A DNA stretch of 64,000 bases from Deltaproteobacteria bacterium (GTDB taxonomy: Bacteria; Myxococcota_C; UBA6777): positions 1 to 64,000 of the forward strand of contig PCBK01000031.1 in the NCBI GenBank assembly GCA_002731275.1, in the 5' to 3' direction. The position numbers and the translations under genes are program-made. Shown here one piece after another: positions 28,371-36,625 of this stretch. The first letter of the stretch is position 1. Each line of letters begins with the position of its first letter. The notes under the pieces were generated by a model. That model saw nothing but the letters and a program-made list of their open reading frames with translations. It was not told the DNA's origin and searched no databases.

Positions 28371-29245
28371 AGCGAAGAGACTCCAAAGTGTTGACAGATC
28401 ACGTCAGCCATCACGTCTCTCGGCGCGTCTCGCTCTGTGTACAAGGAGAACTGCTCGACACCCTGCTCCAGAAACATCTGTGCACCTCGAATGAGCCGGG
28501 CACCTTTGTCTTTGGCCTGTCGCAAGAGGACCGTCTCAAAAGGCGTGTAGATAGCATCCATGATGATCTGTGTGGGGCGAAGACAGTCCGATGGGAGCGG
28601 TGAAGCGTCGTGCATTGGGGGCATCCCAACGGAGGTCGTGTTGATGATGATATCTGCATCGTGGATCATGTCATGTGCCTGGAGAGAGTAAGCCGCACAA
28701 CCCACTTCTTGTGCCAGCTGTTCGGCCTTTTCGAGCGTCCTGTTAAAGAGCGAAGGGGTCCCTCCAAGTGATTGTACTCCCCACGCTGCCGCCCTCGCTG
28801 TACCTCCTGCGCCGAGAATGGCGATGTTGTTTCCAGCAAGCGCTGCATCGTCATCTTGTGAGGCGTTGAGTGTGCGGAGGAGTGGACGTATGATACCTAA
28901 CCAGTCAGTGTTGTAGCCTGTGAGCTGTCCATCTTCGGATTGGACGACTGTATTGACCGCACCGAGTCGTTGGGCCATAGGTTCGATGTCGTCGAGGAAG
29001 GGGAGTATATCTTGTTTGTGGGGGATGGTGCACGTTAACCCACGAATCCCCATACTCCGGACACCTGCGACGACTCTCTCCAGATCTCCCTTGGCGACCT
29101 CTGAGGCGAGATAGACATACTTATCTTCGATACCGAGGGCGCGGTAAGCTGTGTTGTGCATGACTGGGGAGAGGGAGTGGGAGACAGGTGAGCCGACGAT
29201 CATGCAGAGCTTGGTGGTCGCGTTGAATGGAGAGCTTGCGGTCAT
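28367..29245 (-). CDS. aroE: Shikimate dehydrogenase
   Basis: NADPH-dependent reduction of 3-dehydroshikimate to shikimate. The 292-residue protein has the substrate-binding VGSPVSHSLSPVMHN, the catalytic Lys in TIPHKQ, and YNTDWLG with the partner Asp. The dinucleotide-binding loop is ILGAGGTARAAAWG. The C-terminal helix pair is complete. ATGA overlaps join it to aroK upstream and aroD downstream, so all three are translationally coupled. Confidence 0.97.
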   Translation of the reverse strand: MTASSPFNATTKLCMIVGSPVSHSLSPVMHNTAYRALGIEDKYVYLASEVAKGDLERVVAGVRSMGIRGLTCTIPHKQDILPFLDDIEPMAQRLGAVNTVVQSEDGQLTGYNTDWLGIIRPLLRTLNASQDDDAALAGNNIAILGAGGTARAAAWGVQSLGGTPSLFNRTLEKAEQLAQEVGCAAYSLQAHDMIHDADIIINTTSVGMPPMHDASPLPSDCLRPTQIIMDAIYTPFETVLLRQAKDKGARLIRGAQMFLEQGVEQFSLYTERDAPRDVMADVICQHFGVSSL

Positions 29246-29754
29246 GTCAGCGCCTTGAGTTGTGAGAGGATGTGTCTACAGACCTCTTGTGGAGTGGAGG
29301 TGTCCGTTTGGATCGTGATGTCGGCGGCGTCTTCGTAAAGTTGGCGGCGTGTGTTGTAGAGTGTTTTCGCTTTGTCAACATCCATAAAAAGTGGCCTTGT
29401 CGATGTCTCCGTTCCTATTCTTTGTTGGATGATGGCGAAGGACGTGTCGAGATAGATCAGCAGGCCTCCATGAGCACGGAGTTGTTCGATGTTTTCAGGT
29501 TGTATGATGCTGCCACCACCTGTCGAGATGACGGTCTGTTGCGCCTCTCTTTGGGAACGCACACAGGCTCGCTCTAACGCGCGAAAATGGTCCTCTCCAT
29601 GTTTCGTGAAGATCTCAGCGATGTCGCCAAAAGAGGGGTTTTGCTGGAGCAGCAAGCTGTCGAGGTCGACAAAGGTGTATCCTAGCTGCTCCGCGAGTTG
29701 TGCGCCGATAGTGCTCTTTCCTGATCCCATAAAGCCGATGAGCACGATCTTCAT
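29242..29754 (-). CDS. aroK: Shikimate kinase
   Basis: ATP-dependent phosphorylation of shikimate at O3. A 170-residue P-loop kinase with Walker A GFMGSGKST at residues 7-15, DLDSL (substrate/Mg), and the glycine-rich STGGGSII loop. Lid-region arginines are present. It overlaps aroA and aroE by 4 bp at each end (ATGA). Confidence 0.96.
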   Translation of the reverse strand: MKIVLIGFMGSGKSTIGAQLAEQLGYTFVDLDSLLLQQNPSFGDIAEIFTKHGEDHFRALERACVRSQREAQQTVISTGGGSIIQPENIEQLRAHGGLLIYLDTSFAIIQQRIGTETSTRPLFMDVDKAKTLYNTRRQLYEDAADITIQTDTSTPQEVCRHILSQLKALT

Positions 29755-31073
29755 GTGTCAACTCCCGTTCTCTCTACGTGGATACCTGTCGATTGGAGCA
29801 CCTGCCAAAAGTCTGGAAAAGACTTGGTCACGACGTGTGGCTCGTTGATCTCGATCCCTTCGAGATGTGCACCGAGGATCGCGAAGGACATCGCCATACG
29901 ATGATCTTCGTATGTGTCGATGCGCGCTTTGTGAGGTGTCCCTCCCTCGATGGTGATACTCTCTTCTGTGATGGTGCTGTGGATTCCGAGTTTTTCGAGC
30001 TCCTGGTGGAGCGCTACGAGACGATCTGTTTCTTTGTGTTTGAGCGTGCTGAGTCCCGTGATGTGTGTCTTTCCCTTTGCACAAGAGGCGATGACTGCGA
30101 GACTTTGCGCTGTGTCTGGCATCGAAGACATGTCGACCTCGACGCCTTGGCAGCTTGTGGGACCTTTTACTTCGATCCAGGGGACACCTTGATGGACGCC
30201 TGTGCGATATGTGCAGCCCATCTTTTCGAGAATGTGGGCAAATTGAATATCTCCTTGCAGTGATGTGGGGGAGGCGTTGTGGACTCTTATCCTGCCTCCT
30301 GAACATGCTGCAAGCCCCCAAAAGTACGAAGCTCCAGAGGCATCTCCTTCGATGTGCAATGTCGTCGGCGTGTAGGTTGCGTGAGGGGTGACGTGATAAC
30401 AGCGGTAGTCTTCGTGTGTGACGCTTACATCGAAGTGTTCCATCATCTCACAGGTCATATCGATATAGGAGGGGGAGATCTGTTGTCCTTCCACCTGAAG
30501 CTGAAGTCCATTGGGAAGCTGCGGAGCGATCAACAACAAAGCCGTAAAAAACTGGCTGCTGATATGTCCTTGCATACTGGCCTTTGTTCCCCAACCATCT
30601 TTGTGCCCGCGGATTCGCAGAGGTGGATGTCCAGGTGTCCCTTCGTAGGTGATGTCTGCGCCGAGCGTCTTGAGCGCATCGACGAGCGCACCGATAGGAC
30701 GCTTGTGCATACGCTCACTGCCGTGAAGACGGACTTCGCAGCCTTCGACCACGCAACATAGCGCCGTGAGAAAGCGCATCGTCGTCCCTGCTGGACCTAC
30801 ATCGATATCACCTTTGTAAGGGGTCAATTGTCCACCTGTCCCGTGGATGGTGAGCGTGTCGCCTGCCTCCTCGATACGAACGCCGAGCTTGCGCAATCCC
30901 TCGATGAGAAAGCGAGAGTCATCACTTTGTGAGGTCGCGTGGAGTGTGCTCTTCCCGTCTGCGAGGGACGCGATGATCAAGGCGCGGTTTGTGTAACTCT
31001 TTGAACCCGGCAGTGTGATCTCCGCGTCGATGGGATGAGCTGGTGGTTTGAGTCGAAGAAAAGATGAACGCAT
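29751..31073 (-). CDS. aroA: EPSP synthase (5-enolpyruvylshikimate-3-phosphate synthase)
   Basis: Transfers enolpyruvyl from PEP to shikimate-3-phosphate. The 440-residue protein carries LPGSKSYTNRALIIASLADG at the N-terminus, GNTG-equivalent DVGPAGTTMRFLTAL, the MPDTAQSLAVIA segment with the catalytic Asp, KETDRLVALHQELEKLG and EDHRMAMSFAILG. At the glyphosate-relevant loop the sequence is DVGPAGTTMRF rather than LGNAGTAMRP, so it is closer to class II-like forms; sensitivity cannot be read from this alone. It lies 45 bp after aroB. Confidence 0.97.
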   Translation of the reverse strand: MRSSFLRLKPPAHPIDAEITLPGSKSYTNRALIIASLADGKSTLHATSQSDDSRFLIEGLRKLGVRIEEAGDTLTIHGTGGQLTPYKGDIDVGPAGTTMRFLTALCCVVEGCEVRLHGSERMHKRPIGALVDALKTLGADITYEGTPGHPPLRIRGHKDGWGTKASMQGHISSQFFTALLLIAPQLPNGLQLQVEGQQISPSYIDMTCEMMEHFDVSVTHEDYRCYHVTPHATYTPTTLHIEGDASGASYFWGLAACSGGRIRVHNASPTSLQGDIQFAHILEKMGCTYRTGVHQGVPWIEVKGPTSCQGVEVDMSSMPDTAQSLAVIASCAKGKTHITGLSTLKHKETDRLVALHQELEKLGIHSTITEESITIEGGTPHKARIDTYEDHRMAMSFAILGAHLEGIEINEPHVVTKSFPDFWQVLQSTGIHVERTGVDT

Positions 31074-31118
31074 GTCGGCCTCTCTTGTGGGAGCGTATCG
31101 ATAAGTCCTTCTGTCGAC

Positions 31119-32210
31119 CTAAGACGAAGGTTGGATTCTTTGGAGCGCTGTGTCGATATGATGGTCTTCGACCTCTTGATCGAAGATCGCCTCGCCGCAG
31201 CGCTTGAGCAGTGTCCAGCGAATGGTACCACGGTGATTCTTTTTGTCCGCGAGCATCATGTTTTCGAGAACTGCGCGTGGATAGGGTGAGGATAATCGTG
31301 TGGGCAGTCCCAATGTTTGCAGTGTGTGTTCGATGTGCTCAACAAGCGAAGCTGAGATGTATCCAAGGCTGCGGGATATTTCGGCTTCGGCGATCATGCC
31401 CAGCGCGATCGCTTCACCGTGGAGCAGCGGCGCTGTCGTGTGGAGAGCGTGGGATTCGATGGCATGTCCTATCGTGTGGCCGAAGTTGAGTATCTTTCGT
31501 AGACCACCCTCTCGTACATCACGTTGGACGACGTCCGCTTTGATCTCACATGAGCGTTTGATCCACGACAACAGTGTCTCTGTATCCTCGGGAGTAGGAG
31601 GAGTATGGCCCAGCTGCTGAAAGTACGCTTCGTCCTGGATCAGCCCATGTTTGACGATCTCTGCGAAGCCGGAGCGAAATTCTCGAAGGGGGAGGGTGCG
31701 AAGTGTCGCGACATCGATAAAGACGGCTTTGGGTTGCTGAAAGGTGCCGAGCAGGTTTTTAACACCTGAGAAGTTGATCCCCACTTTTCCTCCGACGCTT
31801 GCGTCGACTTGGGAGAGGAGAGTCGTAGGCAATTGGATGAAGTCGATCCCTCTCATGTAGGTGCTGGCAGCAAATCCCCCCATATCGCCAATGACGCCGC
31901 CTCCGAGGTTGAGGACGAGTGAGCGTCTGTCCAGCCCCATCTCTTGGAAGGATGTCCAGATCGTGGAGAGCGTGGAGAGTGTTTTGTTGGTTTCTCCGGC
32001 CGGCAGGACGAAAGTGTCGTGGGGTATGGGGAGCGCTCTTGTCAACGCTGCGCTCCAGTGAGGAGATGCGTTTGTATCCGAGATGACCGCCACTCTTGAG
32101 TAGTTTGAGATGTCGATATGTTGCGCGAATTGTGCGATCTCTTCGTGTCCAAAGAAGATCGTGTAGGAGGGGTCTTGTTCTGAAGAGAGTGTGAGTTTGA
32201 ATCGTTCCAT
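31119..32210 (-). CDS. aroB: 3-dehydroquinate synthase
   Basis: NAD+- and metal-dependent cyclisation of DAHP to 3-dehydroquinate, step two of the pathway. I start at ATG 32210 (MERFKLTLSSE); the ORF-track start adds 21 residues without family similarity. Signatures are LPAGETNK, NLGGGVIGDMGGFAAS and YMRGIDFIQLPTTLLSQVDASVGGKVG (in part), plus the metal-binding Glu and His in the GFAEIVKHGL, NFGHTIGHAIE and LLHGEAIALGM blocks. First gene of the aro operon; DAHP synthase, the first pathway enzyme, is not in the window. Confidence 0.97.
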   Translation of the reverse strand: MERFKLTLSSEQDPSYTIFFGHEEIAQFAQHIDISNYSRVAVISDTNASPHWSAALTRALPIPHDTFVLPAGETNKTLSTLSTIWTSFQEMGLDRRSLVLNLGGGVIGDMGGFAASTYMRGIDFIQLPTTLLSQVDASVGGKVGINFSGVKNLLGTFQQPKAVFIDVATLRTLPLREFRSGFAEIVKHGLIQDEAYFQQLGHTPPTPEDTETLLSWIKRSCEIKADVVQRDVREGGLRKILNFGHTIGHAIESHALHTTAPLLHGEAIALGMIAEAEISRSLGYISASLVEHIEHTLQTLGLPTRLSSPYPRAVLENMMLADKKNHRGTIRWTLLKRCGEAIFDQEVEDHHIDTALQRIQPSS

Positions 32211-32387
32211 GACCTGCGCCTTGTGTGTAGGATGTGCTCTTGGAACTATCTTCAGGTGAAGGGGAAGCGTCAAGCCCTCACTGTGAAATCTTTTACTGTT
32301 GTGGGGTGGGCCGTCTCACAGCCTTATCGCCTGTTTCTTGGCAAGATGTTGGTATGGCAACAAAAGCAACATCAAAGGAGAATGACA

Positions 32388-32672
32388 ATGAGACAGGTGG
32401 CGATGACATGGATAGTATGGGTTGGATGTGGGATGATCTTCCTGATGGCCGATATGCAGCAGGCGCAAGCCCAAGATGTATGCAAGTCGAGTTACACGAC
32501 GTGTGTGCTTCGCTGCAATGGTGCCCAAGTCAAGAAGATGCAATCGTGTGATGTGATGAAGGTCCATGACAAACGGACACTCCTCGCCAAGAGGCAATGT
32601 CAGCAGGAGTTTTCAACGTTGCAGCGTGTGTGCATTCCACATTGTCACAAAGCACACTGTTCGACACGTTGA
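32388..32672 (+). CDS. Small secreted cysteine-rich protein
   Basis: I set the start at ATG 32388, eight bases after AAGGAG; ATG 32382 is the alternative. The 94-residue product has a signal peptide (AMTWIVWVGCGMIFLMA) ending near AQA. The mature part of ~63 residues has eight cysteines in a CX5CX3C...CX8-like spacing and a basic charge. No family is recognised. It is divergent from aroB and convergent with the kinase-TPR gene (14 bp apart). The mature protein would need disulfide bonding in the periplasm or outside. Confidence 0.6.
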   Translation: MRQVAMTWIVWVGCGMIFLMADMQQAQAQDVCKSSYTTCVLRCNGAQVKKMQSCDVMKVHDKRTLLAKRQCQQEFSTLQRVCIPHCHKAHCSTR

Positions 32673-32686
32673 TGGTGTGCTCGTTC

Positions 32687-35600
32687 TCAAGGGGTGTTTG
32701 ATGTTGCCAAAGTGAGGACGTTGGGGGGTGTATCTGCGGGGGACTCTCCGTGAAAGAGGGGTTGTTGTGTCTGTACACATCGCAACGCTCGATCGAGTCG
32801 TTGGACTGCTTGCATAAACACACTACTTGGTGAGAGTTCGAGACGTGTGGCTGTTTGTCGTACTTGCTCACACACATCGCCACACATTGTGTCCGTGGCT
32901 AGAGCGATATGAGCGGTCTCACAGAGCGTTTGTAGGGAGCACCCTTCGATATGTTGTTCATCGAAGAGTTGTTGGGCGAGTTGGGCGCTTTGTCGTGCGG
33001 CGTCGTATTGTCCTAGGTAACGTTGAAGGGTGGCACGGTAGAGATGAGCGTATCCTTCCATGCGTGGGGATTTGAGCTGTTTTGCGATCGACAATCCTTG
33101 TGCAAATTGTGCCTGTGCTTCTTCGTAACGAGCGAGGTCGCGAAGGACTGCGCCCATATTGATGTGTGCGTAGCCTTTGTTGTGGAGATCTTTGATGTCA
33201 TCCCAGATCGCAAGTGAGTAAGTCAGATATTTGTGCGCTGCGTCCCATTCTTTTTGGCTCTGTGCGAGGAGGGCGAGGGTCGCGAGGACGCTGCCTTCTC
33301 CTTTTCTGTCTCCAAGAGAGCGGCGGATGTCGAGGGCTTGTGTGGCGTACTCTGTGGCTTGTTGGTAGCGTCCTGTTTCCAGGCAGATCATCGCGAGGTT
33401 GTTGAGCATTTTACCTTGCAGAAAAGGCTTCTCGTTCTGTTTGGCGAGCGCGAGTCCTTCGAGGTAGCGGCTCTCTGCATTGTCGTAGTGGTTTTGTTCA
33501 AACTGAATCGCCGCGAGATTGTTGAGCGTGTTCTCAATCTCCGTTTGGTTTTCCAGCGTGCGCCAGAGCGTCAGCGCGCTTTCACTGTAGAGGGCGGCCT
33601 GTGTAAAGTGCCCTTGCATCGCCTGAATAATCGTAAGCGTGTGGAGGCATTCGGCTTGCCCTGTGAGATCGTCTAATGTGACAAACAGCTCGTGGGCTTT
33701 GTGTAAGAGTGTATCTGCCGTATCAAGGGCACCGAGCAGTCTGTGGGTTTGACCCTGTCTGAGTGTCGTTTTCGCGATGGACAACGGTGAGCCTTGTGTT
33801 GTTGCCAGCGTAAAGGCCTCGTCGAGGAGGGGCAGTGATGCTTCAAACATTCCGAGAGGGGTGTACACATCGTGTACGAGCTCAAGTACAGCGTCGATCC
33901 ACTCTTGGTGTTGGTGGGGGACTGTTTGGACAAACCACTCGTAGTGTTCTTTGGCTTCGTGTAGAGCGTACAAGGGGACAGCCCGACGTCCTGCCTGTAA
34001 GTGTGCACACGCTGCTTTTTGTGGGTCTTGTGCATGTTCCCAGTGGTAGGCAAGATCGGCGTAGGAGATGTCTTGTGCGATACGGGCGCGCTGTTCGAGC
34101 AGCTCGGCGGCTGTGTGGTGGAGTGCCTTGCGTTTTTCAGATGGAATGTGTGTGAGGACGAGTGATTGTGTTGGTTCACTCGCGAAGCCGATGGTGTTGT
34201 CTGCAGAGAGCTCCAGCATTCCTTGGTGGATGAGCGCAAACAAAGACTTTGTGAGTTCCTTGTTTTCGTGTGGAAGGCATGCGTGTAGCGTCGCTTCGTC
34301 GAAGTGGCTTCTCCAGACCGCGGCCCACTCCAAGATGCTGCGTTGTGTGTGTTTGAGTCGATTGATTTTTTGCAGGAGCAGTTGTTGCAGCGAGTTGGGG
34401 AGCGGGAGTGTGAGCGTTGTGTCCTGCTCGATGTGCTCTGTAAAGTTCCATTCTCCGGCTTTATCGCGTGTCAGATAGCCCATATCGAGCGCGAGTTGGA
34501 TGTATTCGGAGACAAAGAGCGGGTTGCCTTGTGAGAGCGTCGTCAATTGGTCGACAAATGGTTTGGGAGGGGCCGTGAGTGCGAGCATATTGGAGAGCAT
34601 CTCCTCGATCCCGTCGTGATCGAGTCGCGTCATTGTAAGTCTTGGTGTCGATGTCTGTTCGAGGAAGGATTCGAGGGTTGGGTTGGGGGTATCGGTCCTG
34701 TAGGAGAGGACAACACGGAGTGTTGTGTGGCGACCTTGCTCACAAGCGAAGCGCAAAAAGTGGAGCGTGTGGATGTCGATCCACTGGGCATTATCGATGA
34801 TTAGAACGGGATGATGTGTCTGGGCTGCGGCTTGGAGCGTCTGTAGGAGATAGTTGGCGAGTCGGTCATGTGCCTGTGCTGGACGGAGCTGCTCAGGAGG
34901 AGGCAGTTGTCTGGCCCCAGGAAGATCGAGCAGAGAAGGCTCATAAAGCGCGAAGACGCTGATTCTATGACCAAAGACCTTCTGCAAGAAGGAGGGCTCT
35001 TTTCCCAAACAAAGATCTCCGATCTCTCGAAGAGGTCGGGACATCGCCTGGAGGGGACGTTGTTGTTCGTGGCGAGGAGGTGTGCACTGGCCGATGAGTA
35101 CGAGCGCATCTTTTTGTTTGGTTTGGTAAAGCACCTCGTTGAGCAGGCGTGTTTTTCCGAGCCCGCTCTCGCCTTCAAGACAAAGAATCGTGGGGTCTTG
35201 TGGGTTGCTGCGGGTTGTGTGGTGGAGGAGTGTTGTACATAGCTCGCGACGTTGTACGAGTCCAGGAGAGAACAAAAAGGGCTTGGTTATAGGAGTCGGG
35301 GTGTCAGGAGGGCTCGCGCCGAGTCTAAGGAGCCACGACGCAACGTCTTCGGCGTAACCGATCCTTTGCTGAGGGAGCTTGGCGAGTAGACGCCCCATCA
35401 AGGCTTCGAGAGGAGCAGGGACATCTTCAAGGTAGACAGCGAGTGGCATTGGGCTGGTGTAGAGATGGTGTTTGTACGTCTCGATGCGATTTCCACGTGG
35501 GAAAGGGTGGTGTCCTGTGAGGACTTTGTAGAAGATACACCCAAGGGCATAGAGATCGCTTCTTGCGTCGACCTGTTCGCCTTTGATCTGTTCGGGCGAC

Positions 35601-36625
35601 ATGTAGGCAGGGGTCCCAAAGGTGTTGCGATTATCCCGAAGCTGCGCGCGATGTGTGTGGTGGTCTGTGATAGAGCTGAGGCCAAAGTCGACGAGGACCG
35701 GTGTACCGTCCGGGCGAAGCAAAATATTGGATGGTTTGAGATCGCGGTGGACGATCCCTTGGCTGTGGAGATACGCAAGTGGCGCACAGAGTCTATGAAG
35801 GAGCGTGAGGATCGCGTTCCACTGTTGTTGGGTCAATCGTGTACGTGAGAGGGTGGTGTTTGTGTGGTGGATGATACGTGTCGAGGACACTGTGGGAAGT
35901 GGAGAGGTTTCAGGGAGCTGCTCTGTCTCAGGTTCTGTTTCTTCTGGCGCTTGTGGTGTGGGGAGCAGCGAAAATTGGATCGGTTCGGCAGGCGCTTTCA
36001 ACTTTTGTAGTGCGGGGATGTCGATGGTGAGGTCTTCGACCTCTTTGGTCCACCACGGGACGTCCTCGCCTTTTTGTTGAGCGGGAGGCACTGCACCAAA
36101 GGTAGAGGAGCCTTTCAGGACAGTGTGGGTTTTTTCGTCGTCACTGGTTTGGGGCGGTTGTGGCCACTCTACCGGCTTCGAGCCATATTGCAAAAGCGAG
36201 CCGATGCTCAAAAAGGAGTCGTGTGTAAATCGTGAGCGGCTGTGGCCGGTCATGTGTGGGTGAAGTTGTTTGCAAAGCTCTTGCAGGGTGATGCCATCCA
36301 CAAGGTCCATCGCGTACCACGGCCGATTGTCGTGCATCCCGTGCGCGAGGATTTGCACAATGCCAGGGTGCTGGAGTCGTGCGAGCGATTCGATCTCCGT
36401 GCGCATCTGTGTCAGGAGCAGCGCCTCTGGTGCGCGTAGGGTCTTGAGCGCGACGTGGTGTGTTTGTGTGGCGTGCTTGGCTCGGTAAACAACACCCATC
36501 CCACCGCGTCCAAGTAACTCGATGATGTGATATCCACCAATCGACTTGACCAGGTCCTTTTCTTCGGACGCTGGAAGGTCGTCTGAAGAAGATGGCTCAT
36601 GGGCGGGAGGGGTGTTGTTTGTCAT
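32687..36625 (-). CDS. Ser/Thr kinase - AAA ATPase - TPR signalling protein
   Basis: I start at ATG 36625, which overlaps the stop of the upstream gene (ATGA); the ORF track begins 165 bases earlier inside that gene. The product has ~1312 residues. The kinase N-lobe (GRGGMGVVY, ALKTL) is at ~33-115. An insertion of about 140 low-complexity residues (~121-262) splits it from the C-lobe (HRDLKPSN at ~293, DFGLSS, SPEQ). A STAND/AAA-type ATPase follows with Walker A GESGLGKTR (~485) and Walker B VLIIDNAQW. Residues ~880-1260 are TPR repeats. This is the PknK-like plan common in myxobacteria. It is coupled to the PEGA membrane protein. Confidence 0.9.
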   Translation of the reverse strand: MTNNTPPAHEPSSSDDLPASEEKDLVKSIGGYHIIELLGRGGMGVVYRAKHATQTHHVALKTLRAPEALLLTQMRTEIESLARLQHPGIVQILAHGMHDNRPWYAMDLVDGITLQELCKQLHPHMTGHSRSRFTHDSFLSIGSLLQYGSKPVEWPQPPQTSDDEKTHTVLKGSSTFGAVPPAQQKGEDVPWWTKEVEDLTIDIPALQKLKAPAEPIQFSLLPTPQAPEETEPETEQLPETSPLPTVSSTRIIHHTNTTLSRTRLTQQQWNAILTLLHRLCAPLAYLHSQGIVHRDLKPSNILLRPDGTPVLVDFGLSSITDHHTHRAQLRDNRNTFGTPAYMSPEQIKGEQVDARSDLYALGCIFYKVLTGHHPFPRGNRIETYKHHLYTSPMPLAVYLEDVPAPLEALMGRLLAKLPQQRIGYAEDVASWLLRLGASPPDTPTPITKPFLFSPGLVQRRELCTTLLHHTTRSNPQDPTILCLEGESGLGKTRLLNEVLYQTKQKDALVLIGQCTPPRHEQQRPLQAMSRPLREIGDLCLGKEPSFLQKVFGHRISVFALYEPSLLDLPGARQLPPPEQLRPAQAHDRLANYLLQTLQAAAQTHHPVLIIDNAQWIDIHTLHFLRFACEQGRHTTLRVVLSYRTDTPNPTLESFLEQTSTPRLTMTRLDHDGIEEMLSNMLALTAPPKPFVDQLTTLSQGNPLFVSEYIQLALDMGYLTRDKAGEWNFTEHIEQDTTLTLPLPNSLQQLLLQKINRLKHTQRSILEWAAVWRSHFDEATLHACLPHENKELTKSLFALIHQGMLELSADNTIGFASEPTQSLVLTHIPSEKRKALHHTAAELLEQRARIAQDISYADLAYHWEHAQDPQKAACAHLQAGRRAVPLYALHEAKEHYEWFVQTVPHQHQEWIDAVLELVHDVYTPLGMFEASLPLLDEAFTLATTQGSPLSIAKTTLRQGQTHRLLGALDTADTLLHKAHELFVTLDDLTGQAECLHTLTIIQAMQGHFTQAALYSESALTLWRTLENQTEIENTLNNLAAIQFEQNHYDNAESRYLEGLALAKQNEKPFLQGKMLNNLAMICLETGRYQQATEYATQALDIRRSLGDRKGEGSVLATLALLAQSQKEWDAAHKYLTYSLAIWDDIKDLHNKGYAHINMGAVLRDLARYEEAQAQFAQGLSIAKQLKSPRMEGYAHLYRATLQRYLGQYDAARQSAQLAQQLFDEQHIEGCSLQTLCETAHIALATDTMCGDVCEQVRQTATRLELSPSSVFMQAVQRLDRALRCVQTQQPLFHGESPADTPPNVLTLATSNTP

